Source of the DNA: Candidatus Zhuqueibacterota bacterium
GTDB taxonomy: Bacteria; Zhuqueibacterota; Zhuqueibacteria; Residuimicrobiales; Oceaniaggregativiventaceae
NCBI GenBank assembly: GCA_014728085.1
Contig: WJMF01000099.1
Coordinates: 1 to 64,000, forward strand
Direction: 5' to 3'
DNA length: 64,000 nucleotides
Every line of letters begins with the position of its first letter. The first letter of the stretch is position 1. Below are positions 25,900-35,426 of this stretch, one piece after another. The notes beneath the pieces are model-generated. The model worked only from the letters and a program-made list of their open reading frames with translations, was not told the DNA's origin and searched no databases. A program made the translations under genes and the position numbers.

Positions 25900-27357
25900 A
25901 TGTTATCTGAACGAGAAAAATTTCTAGGCCATATTATGAAAGGCCTTGACTGGGCTACCGGTCTTGTTGCCTTTCCCTGTGCCTATTATATCGATGAAAT
26001 TATCCGTACGGTAGCCTCCCTCAATGTCAAGGCGTATGCGATTGGCCCGACAATCGGAGGATTCGTCTATTTTGCCTCTAATTACTGGCCCATGTTAATC
26101 GGGTTTCCCCTGATTTGGATCATGATGATGTCGGTAAACGGCATTTATATCGGTTATCGAACACTTTCTTTTCGCAAAATGGCCTGGCTGCTCTTTGTTT
26201 CCAGCGTTTGGGCTGCGATCGCATCGGGAAGTCTGGTCTTTTTAATGAAACTGGAACTCGCGAGTCGATTGTTTTTCTCGGTGTATACCATCACAGCCTT
26301 TTTACTGCTGCTGCTGCAAAAACGTATCGTTCTGATCCTGCTTGATCTTATTCATTCAAAGGGATATAATCAGGAAAATCTCCTTATTGTCGGAACCGGA
26401 GCGAGAGCGCGCGAGTTTATTCAGGCAGTGCGACTGCACTCCAACTGGGGGTTGCGAATTGCCGGTTTGATCGATGATGAGCACGGGATGTATGGTAAAA
26501 AAGTGGAAGGATACCCGGTAATCGGACGCATTCAGGATATCCGTTTTTTAGTGAACCACCTGGTCATCGACCGGGTTATCTTTGTGGTTCCGAGATTGTG
26601 GCTGGAAAGAATCGAAGAAGCGATACTGTCGTGCGAAGAGGTGGGAATCCCGACCGCCTTGTCGCTTGATTTGTATAACTTGCATATCGCTCATACGTAC
26701 CAGACCGATTTTAACGGTTTTCCGTTGCTGGAATTCGAAACCTTTCATGCCAAACCCTGGCAATTGTTTATCAAAAGATTTATTGATATCGTTATATCAC
26801 TGGTGGCCCTGATTCTTTTTGCGCCGCTTATGCTTTTGGTGGCTATTTTGATCAAATTGACTTCCAATGGGCCGGTTTTCTTTAAACAGACAAGAGTTGG
26901 TCTCAAGGGAAGAAAATTTACCTTGTATAAATTTCGTTCCATGGTTACCGGAGCAGAGCAGAGAAAAGATGAATTGCTGGAAAACAATGAAATGGATGGC
27001 CCGGTTTTCAAGATGAAAAGAGATCCCCGCATTACGCCGTTGGGACATTTCCTGCGCAGAACCAGTATTGACGAGTTGCCGCAATTCTTCAATACCTTCA
27101 ACGGAGATATGAGTATCGTAGGACCCCGCCCCCCTCTGCCTTCCGAGGTCGAAAACTATGAAATCTGGCAACGAAGACGTCTTAGCCTAAAACCCGGAAT
27201 CACCTGCATTTGGCAAGTCAGCGGAAGAAACAAAATCAGCTTCACTCAGTGGATGAAGATGGATATGGAATATATTGACAATTGGTCTTTAGGCTTGGAT
27301 TTTAAAATTCTTCTTCGTACCTTTCTCGTCGTTTTGTCCGGCTATGGGGCTGAATAA
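25900..27357 (+). CDS. polyprenyl-phosphate sugar-phosphotransferase (initiating enzyme)
   Basis: 485 residues of the WbaP/WcaJ type. Several membrane helices and a Rossmann-like CoA_binding_3 region (about 155-270) precede the catalytic bacterial sugar transferase domain (KRFIDIVISLVALILFAPL, KFRSMVTGAE, TSIDELPQFFN, GDMSIVGPRPP). It starts repeat-unit assembly by moving a sugar-1-phosphate to undecaprenyl phosphate. It is the committed step of the Wzx/Wzy pathway, which fits the downstream flippases and polymerase. Confidence 0.93.
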   Translation: MLSEREKFLGHIMKGLDWATGLVAFPCAYYIDEIIRTVASLNVKAYAIGPTIGGFVYFASNYWPMLIGFPLIWIMMMSVNGIYIGYRTLSFRKMAWLLFVSSVWAAIASGSLVFLMKLELASRLFFSVYTITAFLLLLLQKRIVLILLDLIHSKGYNQENLLIVGTGARAREFIQAVRLHSNWGLRIAGLIDDEHGMYGKKVEGYPVIGRIQDIRFLVNHLVIDRVIFVVPRLWLERIEEAILSCEEVGIPTALSLDLYNLHIAHTYQTDFNGFPLLEFETFHAKPWQLFIKRFIDIVISLVALILFAPLMLLVAILIKLTSNGPVFFKQTRVGLKGRKFTLYKFRSMVTGAEQRKDELLENNEMDGPVFKMKRDPRITPLGHFLRRTSIDELPQFFNTFNGDMSIVGPRPPLPSEVENYEIWQRRRLSLKPGITCIWQVSGRNKISFTQWMKMDMEYIDNWSLGLDFKILLRTFLVVLSGYGAE

Positions 27358-27424
27358 CCAGGCCACGAAACCAATAAGCCGATTAGTTTTTCCGATCACT
27401 GATTTTCAACGCAAAAGAAAGCGG

Positions 27425-28648
27425 ATGATGGATCAACAATTTTCAATTCCCGACGTGAATAAACGACTTTCAATTTTGATGGTGGCCCCACAACCTTTTT
27501 TCTCTCCGCGCGGCACGCCCTTTAGCGTTCTACACCGGATAAAGGCATTGTCTCTGCTCGGACATTCTGTCGACCTGCTGACCTACCATATCGGACAAAA
27601 TATTGATATCGAAAATTTAAAAATATATCGCATCGGCAAGATACCGTTTGTTAAAAAGATAAAAATCGGCCCGTCTAAAACAAAATTGTTGCTCGATTTT
27701 TATCTTTACCTCCTGACCCGCAAAATGCTGAAACAGAAGCAATATGATTTGCTGCACACGCATGAAGAGGCCTGTTTCTGGGGGGTGCCTCTGGCAAAGA
27801 AATACGGATTGCCGCACCTTTATGATATGCACTCCAGCCTGCCGCAACAGCTGAAAAATTTCAAATATACTCAGCTTGGATTTTTATTGCGCCTTTTCAA
27901 CAAGCTGGAACAACATACCATTCACAACTCCCGGGCCGTTATTACGATTTGTCCTGAACTGCAGCGATACGTGGAATCCGGATTTCCCGATAAAACCAGT
28001 GTTTTGATAGAGAATGTAGCAGATAACCGCCTGGTCTTCAAGAGCAGCAGGGATATTGCTGCGGAGTTGCGGCAGCGCTATAATATTCCCTTCCGGCACC
28101 TCGTTCTCTACTATGGCACCCTGGAACCCTACCAGGGGATAGACCTGCTGCTGCAAAGCCTCTCCGTGATGCAAAAAAAAGGCCGGGACGATGTGCATTT
28201 TCTCCTGGTGGGAGGGAGTCGCGAACAGGTTAATAACTACCGGCAAAAGGCAAAATCGTTAAACATCGATCACAAGATAACATTTACCGGTTTTATGGCA
28301 CCGGAATCGATACCTTCGGTTGTGGATATGGCTGATTTGCTGGTATCTCCGCGTTTGAGCGGAACCAATTCTCCTTTAAAAATTTATTCCTATCTGCGCT
28401 CTGAAAAACCAATCGTGGCCACCAACCACATTACCCACACCCAGATTTTTGATGAAACGGTAGCGGTGTTGAGCGACATCGAGCCAATCTCTTTTGCGCG
28501 GGCTATTGAATGGGTTTTGGATCACCCCGAAAAAGCGAATCAGTTGGCGCAGCGGGCGAAAACCCTCGCCCGGGAAAGGTATGGTTACGAAGACTATTTG
28601 CAAAAGTTGAATTGGATTGTTGAACAATCTGTCATGGGGAAGAACTGA
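27425..28648 (+). CDS. glycosyltransferase family 4
   Basis: About 407 residues of GT-B fold. The N-terminal domain begins LSILMVAPQPFFSPRGTP; the C-terminal donor domain carries LYYGTLEPYQGIDLL and the acidic region SPRLSGTNSPLKIYSYL, a variant of the EX7E pattern. The start is uncertain: an ATG at 27344 overlapping the previous gene would add 27 residues; the ATG pair at 27425 is closer to the conserved core. Neither has a strong ribosome site. It abuts asnB. Confidence 0.85.
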   Translation: MMDQQFSIPDVNKRLSILMVAPQPFFSPRGTPFSVLHRIKALSLLGHSVDLLTYHIGQNIDIENLKIYRIGKIPFVKKIKIGPSKTKLLLDFYLYLLTRKMLKQKQYDLLHTHEEACFWGVPLAKKYGLPHLYDMHSSLPQQLKNFKYTQLGFLLRLFNKLEQHTIHNSRAVITICPELQRYVESGFPDKTSVLIENVADNRLVFKSSRDIAAELRQRYNIPFRHLVLYYGTLEPYQGIDLLLQSLSVMQKKGRDDVHFLLVGGSREQVNNYRQKAKSLNIDHKITFTGFMAPESIPSVVDMADLLVSPRLSGTNSPLKIYSYLRSEKPIVATNHITHTQIFDETVAVLSDIEPISFARAIEWVLDHPEKANQLAQRAKTLARERYGYEDYLQKLNWIVEQSVMGKN

Positions 28649-30526
28649 ATGTGCGGCATTTGCGGAATAGTCAATAAAGAGCGCGGTAAACCGGTTGAAA
28701 AAGACCTTTTGCATCGAATGTGTGAGGTGATTCAGCACCGGGGACCGGATGACCGCGGTATATTTTCCAGGCAACAGGCCGGATTGGGAATGCAACGATT
28801 GGCTATCATCGATTTGTTGACAGGTGCCCAGCCCATTTACAATGAAGATAAAAGCTGCGTAATTGTTTTCAATGGTGAGATTTACAATCACCAACAGCTC
28901 GGCAGAGAATTACAGGCAAAAGGGCATCGGTTTAAAAGCCAAACCGATACCGAAGTGATCATCCATGCCTATGAGGAGTATGGACTCGACTGCGCCGCAA
29001 AGCTCAATGGAATGTTTGCCTTTGCCGTTTGGGATGAACCCAAACAGCGATTGTTGCTGGTCAGGGATCGCATCGGCATCAAGCCGTTGTATTATTCGTT
29101 GCAACCGGATGGTATTATTTTCGCTTCTGAAATAAAATCAATTCTGCAGAACCCCGGTGTTTCGCGTCAGATTGACAGAAAAGCACTTGATAATTTTCTT
29201 ACATTTGAGTACATTCCAAGTCATCGCACAATTTTTACGGAAATTCAAAAGCTGCCACCGGCTCATTATCTCGTTTACGAAAAGGGACATAGCCAAATCC
29301 GGTCCTATTGGTCATTTCAATACAGCGCCTCGAGTGATAACCGGGAGGATCTGGCGGAAGAGATGGTGGCGTTGTTGCAGGATGCTGTTAAAATTCGATT
29401 GATGAGTGATGTGCCGCTGGGCGCATTTTTGAGTGGCGGATTGGATTCGAGTACGATTGTTGCCCTGATGTGTCGGGCGAGTCAGTCCGTCAAGACATTT
29501 TCTATTGGCTTTGGTGATCCCACATATAATGAGTTGCCCTATGCACGCACGATTGCCAATCATTTTAATACCGAGCATTATGAAGAATTTATAACACCGG
29601 ATATTTTATCTCTTACCGAAAGACTGGTGCGGATTTTGGATGAACCGTTCGGAGATTTTTCGGTATTTCCGACTTTTCTTGTCTCTCAAATGGCAAGAAA
29701 ACACGTGACGGTGGTGCTTTCCGGTGACGGCGGCGATGAGCTATTAGCGGGTTATGATACTTATGTTGCCGCCAGGATGGCAGGTACCTATAACAAGCTG
29801 CCGCGATGGTTGCGAAAAAAAATGATCGAACCAGCGATTCGCCGGCTGCCGCCTACGGACAAGAAAAAAGGCCTGATCAACCGGTCACGACGATTCGTTG
29901 AGGGCTTGATGTTACCCGATCATTTACAACATGTCCGCTGGATGATCTTTTTACAGCAAGCAGAAAAGGATCAGCTCTATTCAAAGGCGTTCCGGGAATC
30001 GATCCGTAACGAAAACCCGTATGATTTTATTGAAGAAAAATTTACCAGATCAACATCCCGGATTCCGCTGGATCAACAAGAGTTTGTTGATACACACACG
30101 TATTTGGTGGATGATATTTTGGTTAAGGTGGACCGCATGAGCATGGCCAATTCGCTCGAAGCGCGCGTCCCATTCCTCGACCACCGCTTCGTTGAATTCG
30201 CAGCAACAATCCCGGCTCACTTACGGTTGGGTAAAACCAGCAAATACCTTTTAAAATATGCATTTCGCGATGTTTTACCTGCGTCGATTTTAAATCGGGG
30301 CAAAGAAGGATTCAGTACGCCTATAAAACATTGGATGAAAAGCGAATTGCGTCCGCTTATGCAGGATATGTTGTCGCCCTCGATGATACAAAAAACCGGC
30401 TTTTTTGATTACCAAACCGTAGAACAGTTGATGACGGAACATATCGAGGGTATAGAAAATCACAGTCATCGCCTTTGGGCTCTCATGATTTTTCAGATGT
30501 GGTATCGGGAATATGTCGAACAATGA
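28649..30526 (+). CDS. asnB: glutamine-dependent asparagine synthase
   Basis: 625 residues. The N-terminal glutamine amidotransferase has the catalytic Cys2 (MCGICGIVN) and IQHRGPDDRG; the synthetase domain has the PP-loop LSGGLDSSTIVAL and SGDGGDELLAGYDTY. AsnB paralogues in surface-sugar loci often amidate sugar acids instead of aspartate, which would fit the uronate made by the upstream epimerase; that substrate is inference. It begins directly after the previous stop and overlaps the GlpD-like gene by 14 bases. Confidence 0.92.
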   Translation: MCGICGIVNKERGKPVEKDLLHRMCEVIQHRGPDDRGIFSRQQAGLGMQRLAIIDLLTGAQPIYNEDKSCVIVFNGEIYNHQQLGRELQAKGHRFKSQTDTEVIIHAYEEYGLDCAAKLNGMFAFAVWDEPKQRLLLVRDRIGIKPLYYSLQPDGIIFASEIKSILQNPGVSRQIDRKALDNFLTFEYIPSHRTIFTEIQKLPPAHYLVYEKGHSQIRSYWSFQYSASSDNREDLAEEMVALLQDAVKIRLMSDVPLGAFLSGGLDSSTIVALMCRASQSVKTFSIGFGDPTYNELPYARTIANHFNTEHYEEFITPDILSLTERLVRILDEPFGDFSVFPTFLVSQMARKHVTVVLSGDGGDELLAGYDTYVAARMAGTYNKLPRWLRKKMIEPAIRRLPPTDKKKGLINRSRRFVEGLMLPDHLQHVRWMIFLQQAEKDQLYSKAFRESIRNENPYDFIEEKFTRSTSRIPLDQQEFVDTHTYLVDDILVKVDRMSMANSLEARVPFLDHRFVEFAATIPAHLRLGKTSKYLLKYAFRDVLPASILNRGKEGFSTPIKHWMKSELRPLMQDMLSPSMIQKTGFFDYQTVEQLMTEHIEGIENHSHRLWALMIFQMWYREYVEQ

Positions 30527-32216
30527 GAAACAAAATAAAATGATCAGAACTGTTGAAAATTTAGAAAACAAAAATTATGACCTTTTAATAATAGGCGGCG
30601 GCATTTATGGCGCCACGGCTGCCTGGGATGCATCTCTTCGGGGTCTTTCCGTCGCACTCGTTGAGAAAAATGATTATGCATCGGGCACCTCATTCAATAG
30701 TTTAAAAATCGTGCACGGCGGCTTGCGCTATCTGCAGCATTTTGATTTCAAGCGAATGCGCGAGTCTATTCAGGAACGGCGTATTTTGAGCAAAATCGCA
30801 CCGCATCTGGTTTTTCCGCTGCCGTGTGCCATGCCCACCAAAGGGCATCTGGCCAAAGGCCCGGAAGCCATGAGAATCGGGTTGTTGATGAACGACCTGA
30901 TCAGTTTTGACCGAAATCGGGATGTCGATAAGGAGAAACGCATACCCGCGGGCAGGATGTTGAGTCGCGAACAGCTTTTCGAGATCATTCCTTTTATCGA
31001 AAAAGACGGATACAATGGCGGCATTCTCTGGCACGACGCACAAATGTATAGTTCCGAGCGTCTTGTTCTCTCTTTTTTGCATTCAGCTGCAAGGCGGGGG
31101 GCAGACCTTGCCAACCATGTTGAAGTGCTGGACTTTATGATCGAAAAGGGCCGGGTCAAAGCTGTTCGCGCCGTAGACAAGTTGAGCGGTAAAACGCTGC
31201 AAATTAACGCCAAAATGACACTCAATTGTGCCGGCCCGGGATTGACACCCCTGCTGGAACAAACCGCGGGGGGAATCAAATCTCCAGCCTGGTCTACAGC
31301 CTTGAATCTGGTATTGAATCGCAGCCTGAGCAAAGAGTATGCCTTTGGTGTGTTTAGCACCAAAACCTTCAGGGATAAAGATGCGTTGATCAGCAGGGGC
31401 TCCCGTTTGCTGTTCGTTGTTCCCTGGCAGGGAATAACATTGATCGGAACCGATCATAAGCCTTATTATGGAGACCCCGGTGATTATCGCGTAACGCAAA
31501 AAGATATAGATGATTTTTTAGGCGACGTACAGAGCGCGATGCCAAAGGCGAACATCCGCAAGAGCGATATTGCGTTTTATTATGGCGGCTTGTTACCCAT
31601 GACCGGCGTAAACGAAGAAAGCGGCGATATTCAATTGTTGAAACATTTTCGACTGATTGATCATGAAAAAGCGGATCGTTTACCCGGTTTGATCTCGCTG
31701 CAAAGCGTAAAATATACCACGGCAAGAGGCGTGGCTGAGAAGGCGATTGATTTGGTGCAGACAAAACTGGGCGATTCCGTGACCTCCTCGAAAACAGCAG
31801 ATATTCCGGTTTGGGGGGGTGACATTGACGATTATCATCGCTTTGTCACGACGCAACTTGAAAATTATCAGGCGCGGTTTAATCGCTCACTCTTGTTACA
31901 CCTCATACGCAGCTATGGTTCGGAATTCGAGAATGTTCTTTCTTTGATCGACCCCGGTGCTTCTCCGGCAACGCCGGTTGCCGGGGATCAATCGATGCTT
32001 AAGGCACAAGTCTTGTATGCCGTTCGCAACGAAATGGCGAAAACAGTATCGGATGTGGTTCTGAGACGGACAGAGCTCGGCAGCAAAGGAGCTCCGGGTT
32101 CAAAGTCCTTGTCGCTATGCGCGGATGTAATGGCAGCGGAACTTGGATGGAGTGATACAAAAAGACAGCAAGAGGTCGAAGCGACGAAACGTATTTACGA
32201 TATAATCGAACAGTAA
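30513..32216 (+). CDS. glpD: FAD-dependent glycerol-3-phosphate dehydrogenase family
   Basis: 567 residues. The FAD-binding motif IIGGGIYGATAAWDA and the family-specific ASGTSFNSLKIVHGGLRYL are intact, and a C-terminal GlpD-type domain follows from about residue 430. GlpD oxidises glycerol 3-phosphate to dihydroxyacetone phosphate and feeds electrons to quinone. The location inside a polysaccharide operon, overlapping asnB, is odd; it might recycle glycerol phosphate or act on a different hydroxy-acid. No glpF or glpK is near. Confidence 0.88.
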   Translation: MSNNEKQNKMIRTVENLENKNYDLLIIGGGIYGATAAWDASLRGLSVALVEKNDYASGTSFNSLKIVHGGLRYLQHFDFKRMRESIQERRILSKIAPHLVFPLPCAMPTKGHLAKGPEAMRIGLLMNDLISFDRNRDVDKEKRIPAGRMLSREQLFEIIPFIEKDGYNGGILWHDAQMYSSERLVLSFLHSAARRGADLANHVEVLDFMIEKGRVKAVRAVDKLSGKTLQINAKMTLNCAGPGLTPLLEQTAGGIKSPAWSTALNLVLNRSLSKEYAFGVFSTKTFRDKDALISRGSRLLFVVPWQGITLIGTDHKPYYGDPGDYRVTQKDIDDFLGDVQSAMPKANIRKSDIAFYYGGLLPMTGVNEESGDIQLLKHFRLIDHEKADRLPGLISLQSVKYTTARGVAEKAIDLVQTKLGDSVTSSKTADIPVWGGDIDDYHRFVTTQLENYQARFNRSLLLHLIRSYGSEFENVLSLIDPGASPATPVAGDQSMLKAQVLYAVRNEMAKTVSDVVLRRTELGSKGAPGSKSLSLCADVMAAELGWSDTKRQQEVEATKRIYDIIEQ

Positions 32217-32248
32217 GTAAGGCATATTATATAAATCGGAGGAAATAA

Positions 32249-33070
32249 ATGACAGATTCCATTGGAAGCTACCTGTGGAAAGGAAGCGATAAAAGGACTT
32301 TAGAGGAAGTCCAGCGATATTGGACTGAAAATGTCAATACCACCCAATTCTGGACCGGTGATCCGTCGGAAATCGGCACGGCAGAATTTTTCGATCAGGT
32401 TAGCAAGTATATACGCAAAAACTATGCGCATCGGTACCGCCTCATCGAGTCGGAATCGGCAAAATATCCGGGTGGTCATCTTTTGGAAATCGGTTGTGGT
32501 GCAGGCTGGGAATCGGTCGCCTGGGCAAAAGCGGGTATGAAGGTTAATTCCATTGATCTTTCAGAAAATGCTTTGAAACTGGCCAAAAAGAATGTGGAAC
32601 ACAATCAGGTGGATGTTGATTTGCGCCATGCAAATGCGGAAGACCTGCCATTTGAGGATAATACTTTTGACATTGTGGTTTCTTTTGGTGTTTTACACCA
32701 GACACAAAGTACACAGCGGGCGATCAGTGAGGCTAAACGGGTCCTGAAACCGGGTGGTGAAATGATCGTTACCCTTTACTACAAGTATTCCTGGAAAATT
32801 ATTCTGACCAAACTCGGTCATGTAAATTTCGAGTTTAGTCATGAAGATTCGCCGATCACCCGGCTTTATACCAAAAAGCAATTAAAAGAGCTATTTTCCA
32901 ATTTTAATGAAACCAAGGTCTTTTTGGATTATATCGATGCCACCAGAACGCCGAGGAAGGGATTTTTGTCCTGGATATTTAATCATATCTTTGTGCCCGC
33001 GTATAACGTTCTTCCTGATTTTATTCGCAGGCAATTCGGACATGCGGCTGTTGTGATTGCGGTTAAATAG
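32249..33070 (+). CDS. SAM-dependent methyltransferase
   Basis: 273 residues, class I. The SAM-binding motif is LLEIGCGAGWESVAWA, with the acidic residue in SIDLSENALKLA and post-motif LKPGGEMIVTLY. GGAGG precedes the ATG. A basic C-terminal segment may contact membrane or a lipid-linked substrate. The target, sugar or lipid, is unknown. Confidence 0.88.
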   Translation: MTDSIGSYLWKGSDKRTLEEVQRYWTENVNTTQFWTGDPSEIGTAEFFDQVSKYIRKNYAHRYRLIESESAKYPGGHLLEIGCGAGWESVAWAKAGMKVNSIDLSENALKLAKKNVEHNQVDVDLRHANAEDLPFEDNTFDIVVSFGVLHQTQSTQRAISEAKRVLKPGGEMIVTLYYKYSWKIILTKLGHVNFEFSHEDSPITRLYTKKQLKELFSNFNETKVFLDYIDATRTPRKGFLSWIFNHIFVPAYNVLPDFIRRQFGHAAVVIAVK

Positions 33071-33233
33071 AACCGGTTATTCAAGCCCGGCCGGCAGGAA
33101 AACCACGGCGTATAGGGCCTGAATGGCGGGCCAATTTCGGCTTTGCATCTGTGTGAAGGTGTTTATTTTTAGTTTATTTCTGATATCTGGTTCCCTGAAG
33201 GAGCCTGCAAGCGTATAACAACGAAAAGGGTTC
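33071..33233. other. 163-bp intergenic gap within the locus
   Basis: No ORF with a ribosome site, no terminator and no GG-N10-GC sigma54 pattern of good quality. The end (AAGGG before the ATG) provides a ribosome site for the next gene. This may be a point where two gene blocks were joined. Confidence 0.4.
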
Positions 33234-34223
33234 ATGATGAAAGCTTTGGTCACTGGCGCCTCGGGCTTTACCGGTGGTTATCTCGTTGATAATTTGTTAA
33301 AAAATGGTTACTCGGTGCGCGCATTTGTACGCCCCAGCAGTCAAATTAAGCGCTTTCAGAATTTACCTGTCGAGCTGGTGTTTGGTGATTTGCTCGACGC
33401 CGACCAGGTCAACGCGGCTGTAAAAGGTGTTGACGTTGTCTACCATCTCGCTGCCCTCTATCGGCAAGCCGGTTTTCCGGATTCAGTTTATTACGATGTC
33501 AATGTAAACGGCACCGAAAACCTTCTCAAAGCCTCCTTAACTCATCATATTAAACGTTTTCTGCATTGCAGTACCGGCGGGGTACACGGACATGTTACCG
33601 ATCCTCCGGGTGATGAATTTTCTCCCTTTAATCCGGGCGATATTTATCAAAAAAGCAAGCTGGAGGGAGAACAACTGGCTCTGCATTACTTTACAGAATA
33701 CGGTTTACCGGTTACCATTGTTCGTCCCATCGGAATTTACGGTCCGGGCGATACCAGAATGCTGAAAATGTACAAAATGGTTCAAAAGGGAAGATTTATT
33801 CTTTTCGGTGGGGGCGATGTTCTTTACCATCTCACCTATGTTACCGATACGGTGGAAGGATTTCGCCTGGCTGCGGAAAACCCAAACAGCATCGGCGAGG
33901 CTTATATTCTCGGCGGAAAAGATTATACCACCCTGGCCGGATTTGCGGCCACGATTGCCGAGGTGCTCGATGTTCCCCCGCCACGGTTTAAACCGCCGGT
34001 ATGGCCTTTGTACGGCGCCGCATGGATTTGTGAAAAAGTATGTATTCCATTGCGAATACAGCCGCCTATATTCAGAAGACGGGTGGATATTTTTACAAAA
34101 GACCGGGCTTTTAGCATCAAAAAAGCCGAAGAAGAATTGGGTTTCGAACCCAGAGTGAGCATGAAAGAGGGAATTACCAAAACAGCACAGTGGTATAAAG
34201 AGAATGGTTTGTTAAATGAATGA
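33234..34223 (+). CDS. NAD(P)-dependent SDR epimerase/dehydratase (HpnA-like)
   Basis: 329 residues. It has the glycine motif TGASGFTGGYL, the catalytic YQKSK and an extended SDR C-terminal domain. It resembles dihydroflavonol-reductase-like and HpnA proteins. The glycine motif is suited to NADP binding (RPSS follows the second strand). Probably it modifies a nucleotide sugar of the repeat unit. It overlaps the pyruvyl transferase gene by eight bases. Confidence 0.82.
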   Translation: MMKALVTGASGFTGGYLVDNLLKNGYSVRAFVRPSSQIKRFQNLPVELVFGDLLDADQVNAAVKGVDVVYHLAALYRQAGFPDSVYYDVNVNGTENLLKASLTHHIKRFLHCSTGGVHGHVTDPPGDEFSPFNPGDIYQKSKLEGEQLALHYFTEYGLPVTIVRPIGIYGPGDTRMLKMYKMVQKGRFILFGGGDVLYHLTYVTDTVEGFRLAAENPNSIGEAYILGGKDYTTLAGFAATIAEVLDVPPPRFKPPVWPLYGAAWICEKVCIPLRIQPPIFRRRVDIFTKDRAFSIKKAEEELGFEPRVSMKEGITKTAQWYKENGLLNE

Positions 34224-35412
34224 ATCAAATGAAATTAAGAGAATTAATGTTCTTGGTAATTTTAGCGGCCGTAACGCCGGGGACGCTGCGATTTTAGGCG
34301 GACTATTGGAAGACGTTGCTGCCCTTTTTCCCGGGGCGGTATTTACGATTCCTACCATCAATACCGCTTTTGTCAAACGGGAATATTCCGGCTTTAAGGT
34401 CAAGCCGATATCCTTGCTGCCATGGAATCTGAGCTTGAAAATATTGGGATTGCCGGTAATAACCTCTTGTCTAAAAGCGGATTTAATCCTGGTCACGGAC
34501 GCAATTCTTTTTGATCGCAAATTGTACAATCCTCTGTTTAACTATCTGTGGACGCTTTCCTATGTTCTGCCTATGGCCAAAAAGCGTAATATTCCGGTCA
34601 TTCTCTATAATTGTAGCCTGGGACCGGTTAAGAGCAAAAACGGACAAAATTGTCTCCGGCGTGTTATTCAAAATTCCGATGTTGTTATTCTGCGCGACAA
34701 GGAATCCAGAGAGCTTTTGCAATCCTTGAAAATCGACCATCCTCAGATCCATCAGGGAGCGGATTGTGCTTTGAATGCCGAGCCCGTATCCGATCAGCGG
34801 TTTGAGGAGATTCGTCGAAAAGAAAATCTCGATTTCCTTGATCATTCCACGATAGGATTTAATGTCAACAGTTATATCGATGCTTTTGTGCGGGAGAGCG
34901 GAGAAAAATACGGTAGAGAAAGATTGATCGATGTTTTTGCTCAAACGGTTGATAAAATTATCGATGACCTTGATGTTAACGTTATTTTTGTCGAAACTCA
35001 ACATATGGACATGTCCATAGCAACACAAGTCGTGAACAAAATCAGAAATCAGGGCCGGATTCGCATGATTTCCAATATGCGATATTCTTATCGGGAAATA
35101 TGTTCTCTTTTAAAACGCCTCGACCTCTTTGTTGGCATGCGAACCCATTCGCTTATTCTCTCCTCCGGCATGGGTGTTGTTCCGGTCGGCATTGTGACCT
35201 ATCCCAAAAACCGGGGTTATATGCGTACCCTGAATCTCGAAACGAATCTGATCGAGTTCAAGGATTTAACGGTTGAAACCTTTGCCTCTAAAATTATTCA
35301 GATATATGGTCAACGTCGGGAAATCCGGCAGCAGATGTTACCCGCTGTAGCAGGCGAAAAGGCAAAAGCAAAGGCCAGCGCTCAGTATCTGAATCAGTTT
35401 AAAATCATATAA
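34216..35412 (+). CDS. polysaccharide pyruvyl transferase family protein
   Basis: 398 residues with the family pattern: NFSGRNAGDAAILGGLL at the N-terminus, RDKESRELL in the middle, and the late VGMRTHSLILSSGMGVVPVGI. Members (WcaK, AmsJ, CsaB) transfer pyruvate ketals to sugars or act as GT-B type transferases. A pyruvate ketal would make the polymer acidic. It is followed after 14 bases by the membrane/acyltransferase fusion. Confidence 0.87.
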   Translation: MNESNEIKRINVLGNFSGRNAGDAAILGGLLEDVAALFPGAVFTIPTINTAFVKREYSGFKVKPISLLPWNLSLKILGLPVITSCLKADLILVTDAILFDRKLYNPLFNYLWTLSYVLPMAKKRNIPVILYNCSLGPVKSKNGQNCLRRVIQNSDVVILRDKESRELLQSLKIDHPQIHQGADCALNAEPVSDQRFEEIRRKENLDFLDHSTIGFNVNSYIDAFVRESGEKYGRERLIDVFAQTVDKIIDDLDVNVIFVETQHMDMSIATQVVNKIRNQGRIRMISNMRYSYREICSLLKRLDLFVGMRTHSLILSSGMGVVPVGIVTYPKNRGYMRTLNLETNLIEFKDLTVETFASKIIQIYGQRREIRQQMLPAVAGEKAKAKASAQYLNQFKII

Positions 35413-35426
35413 AAAGCCGATCCTCA

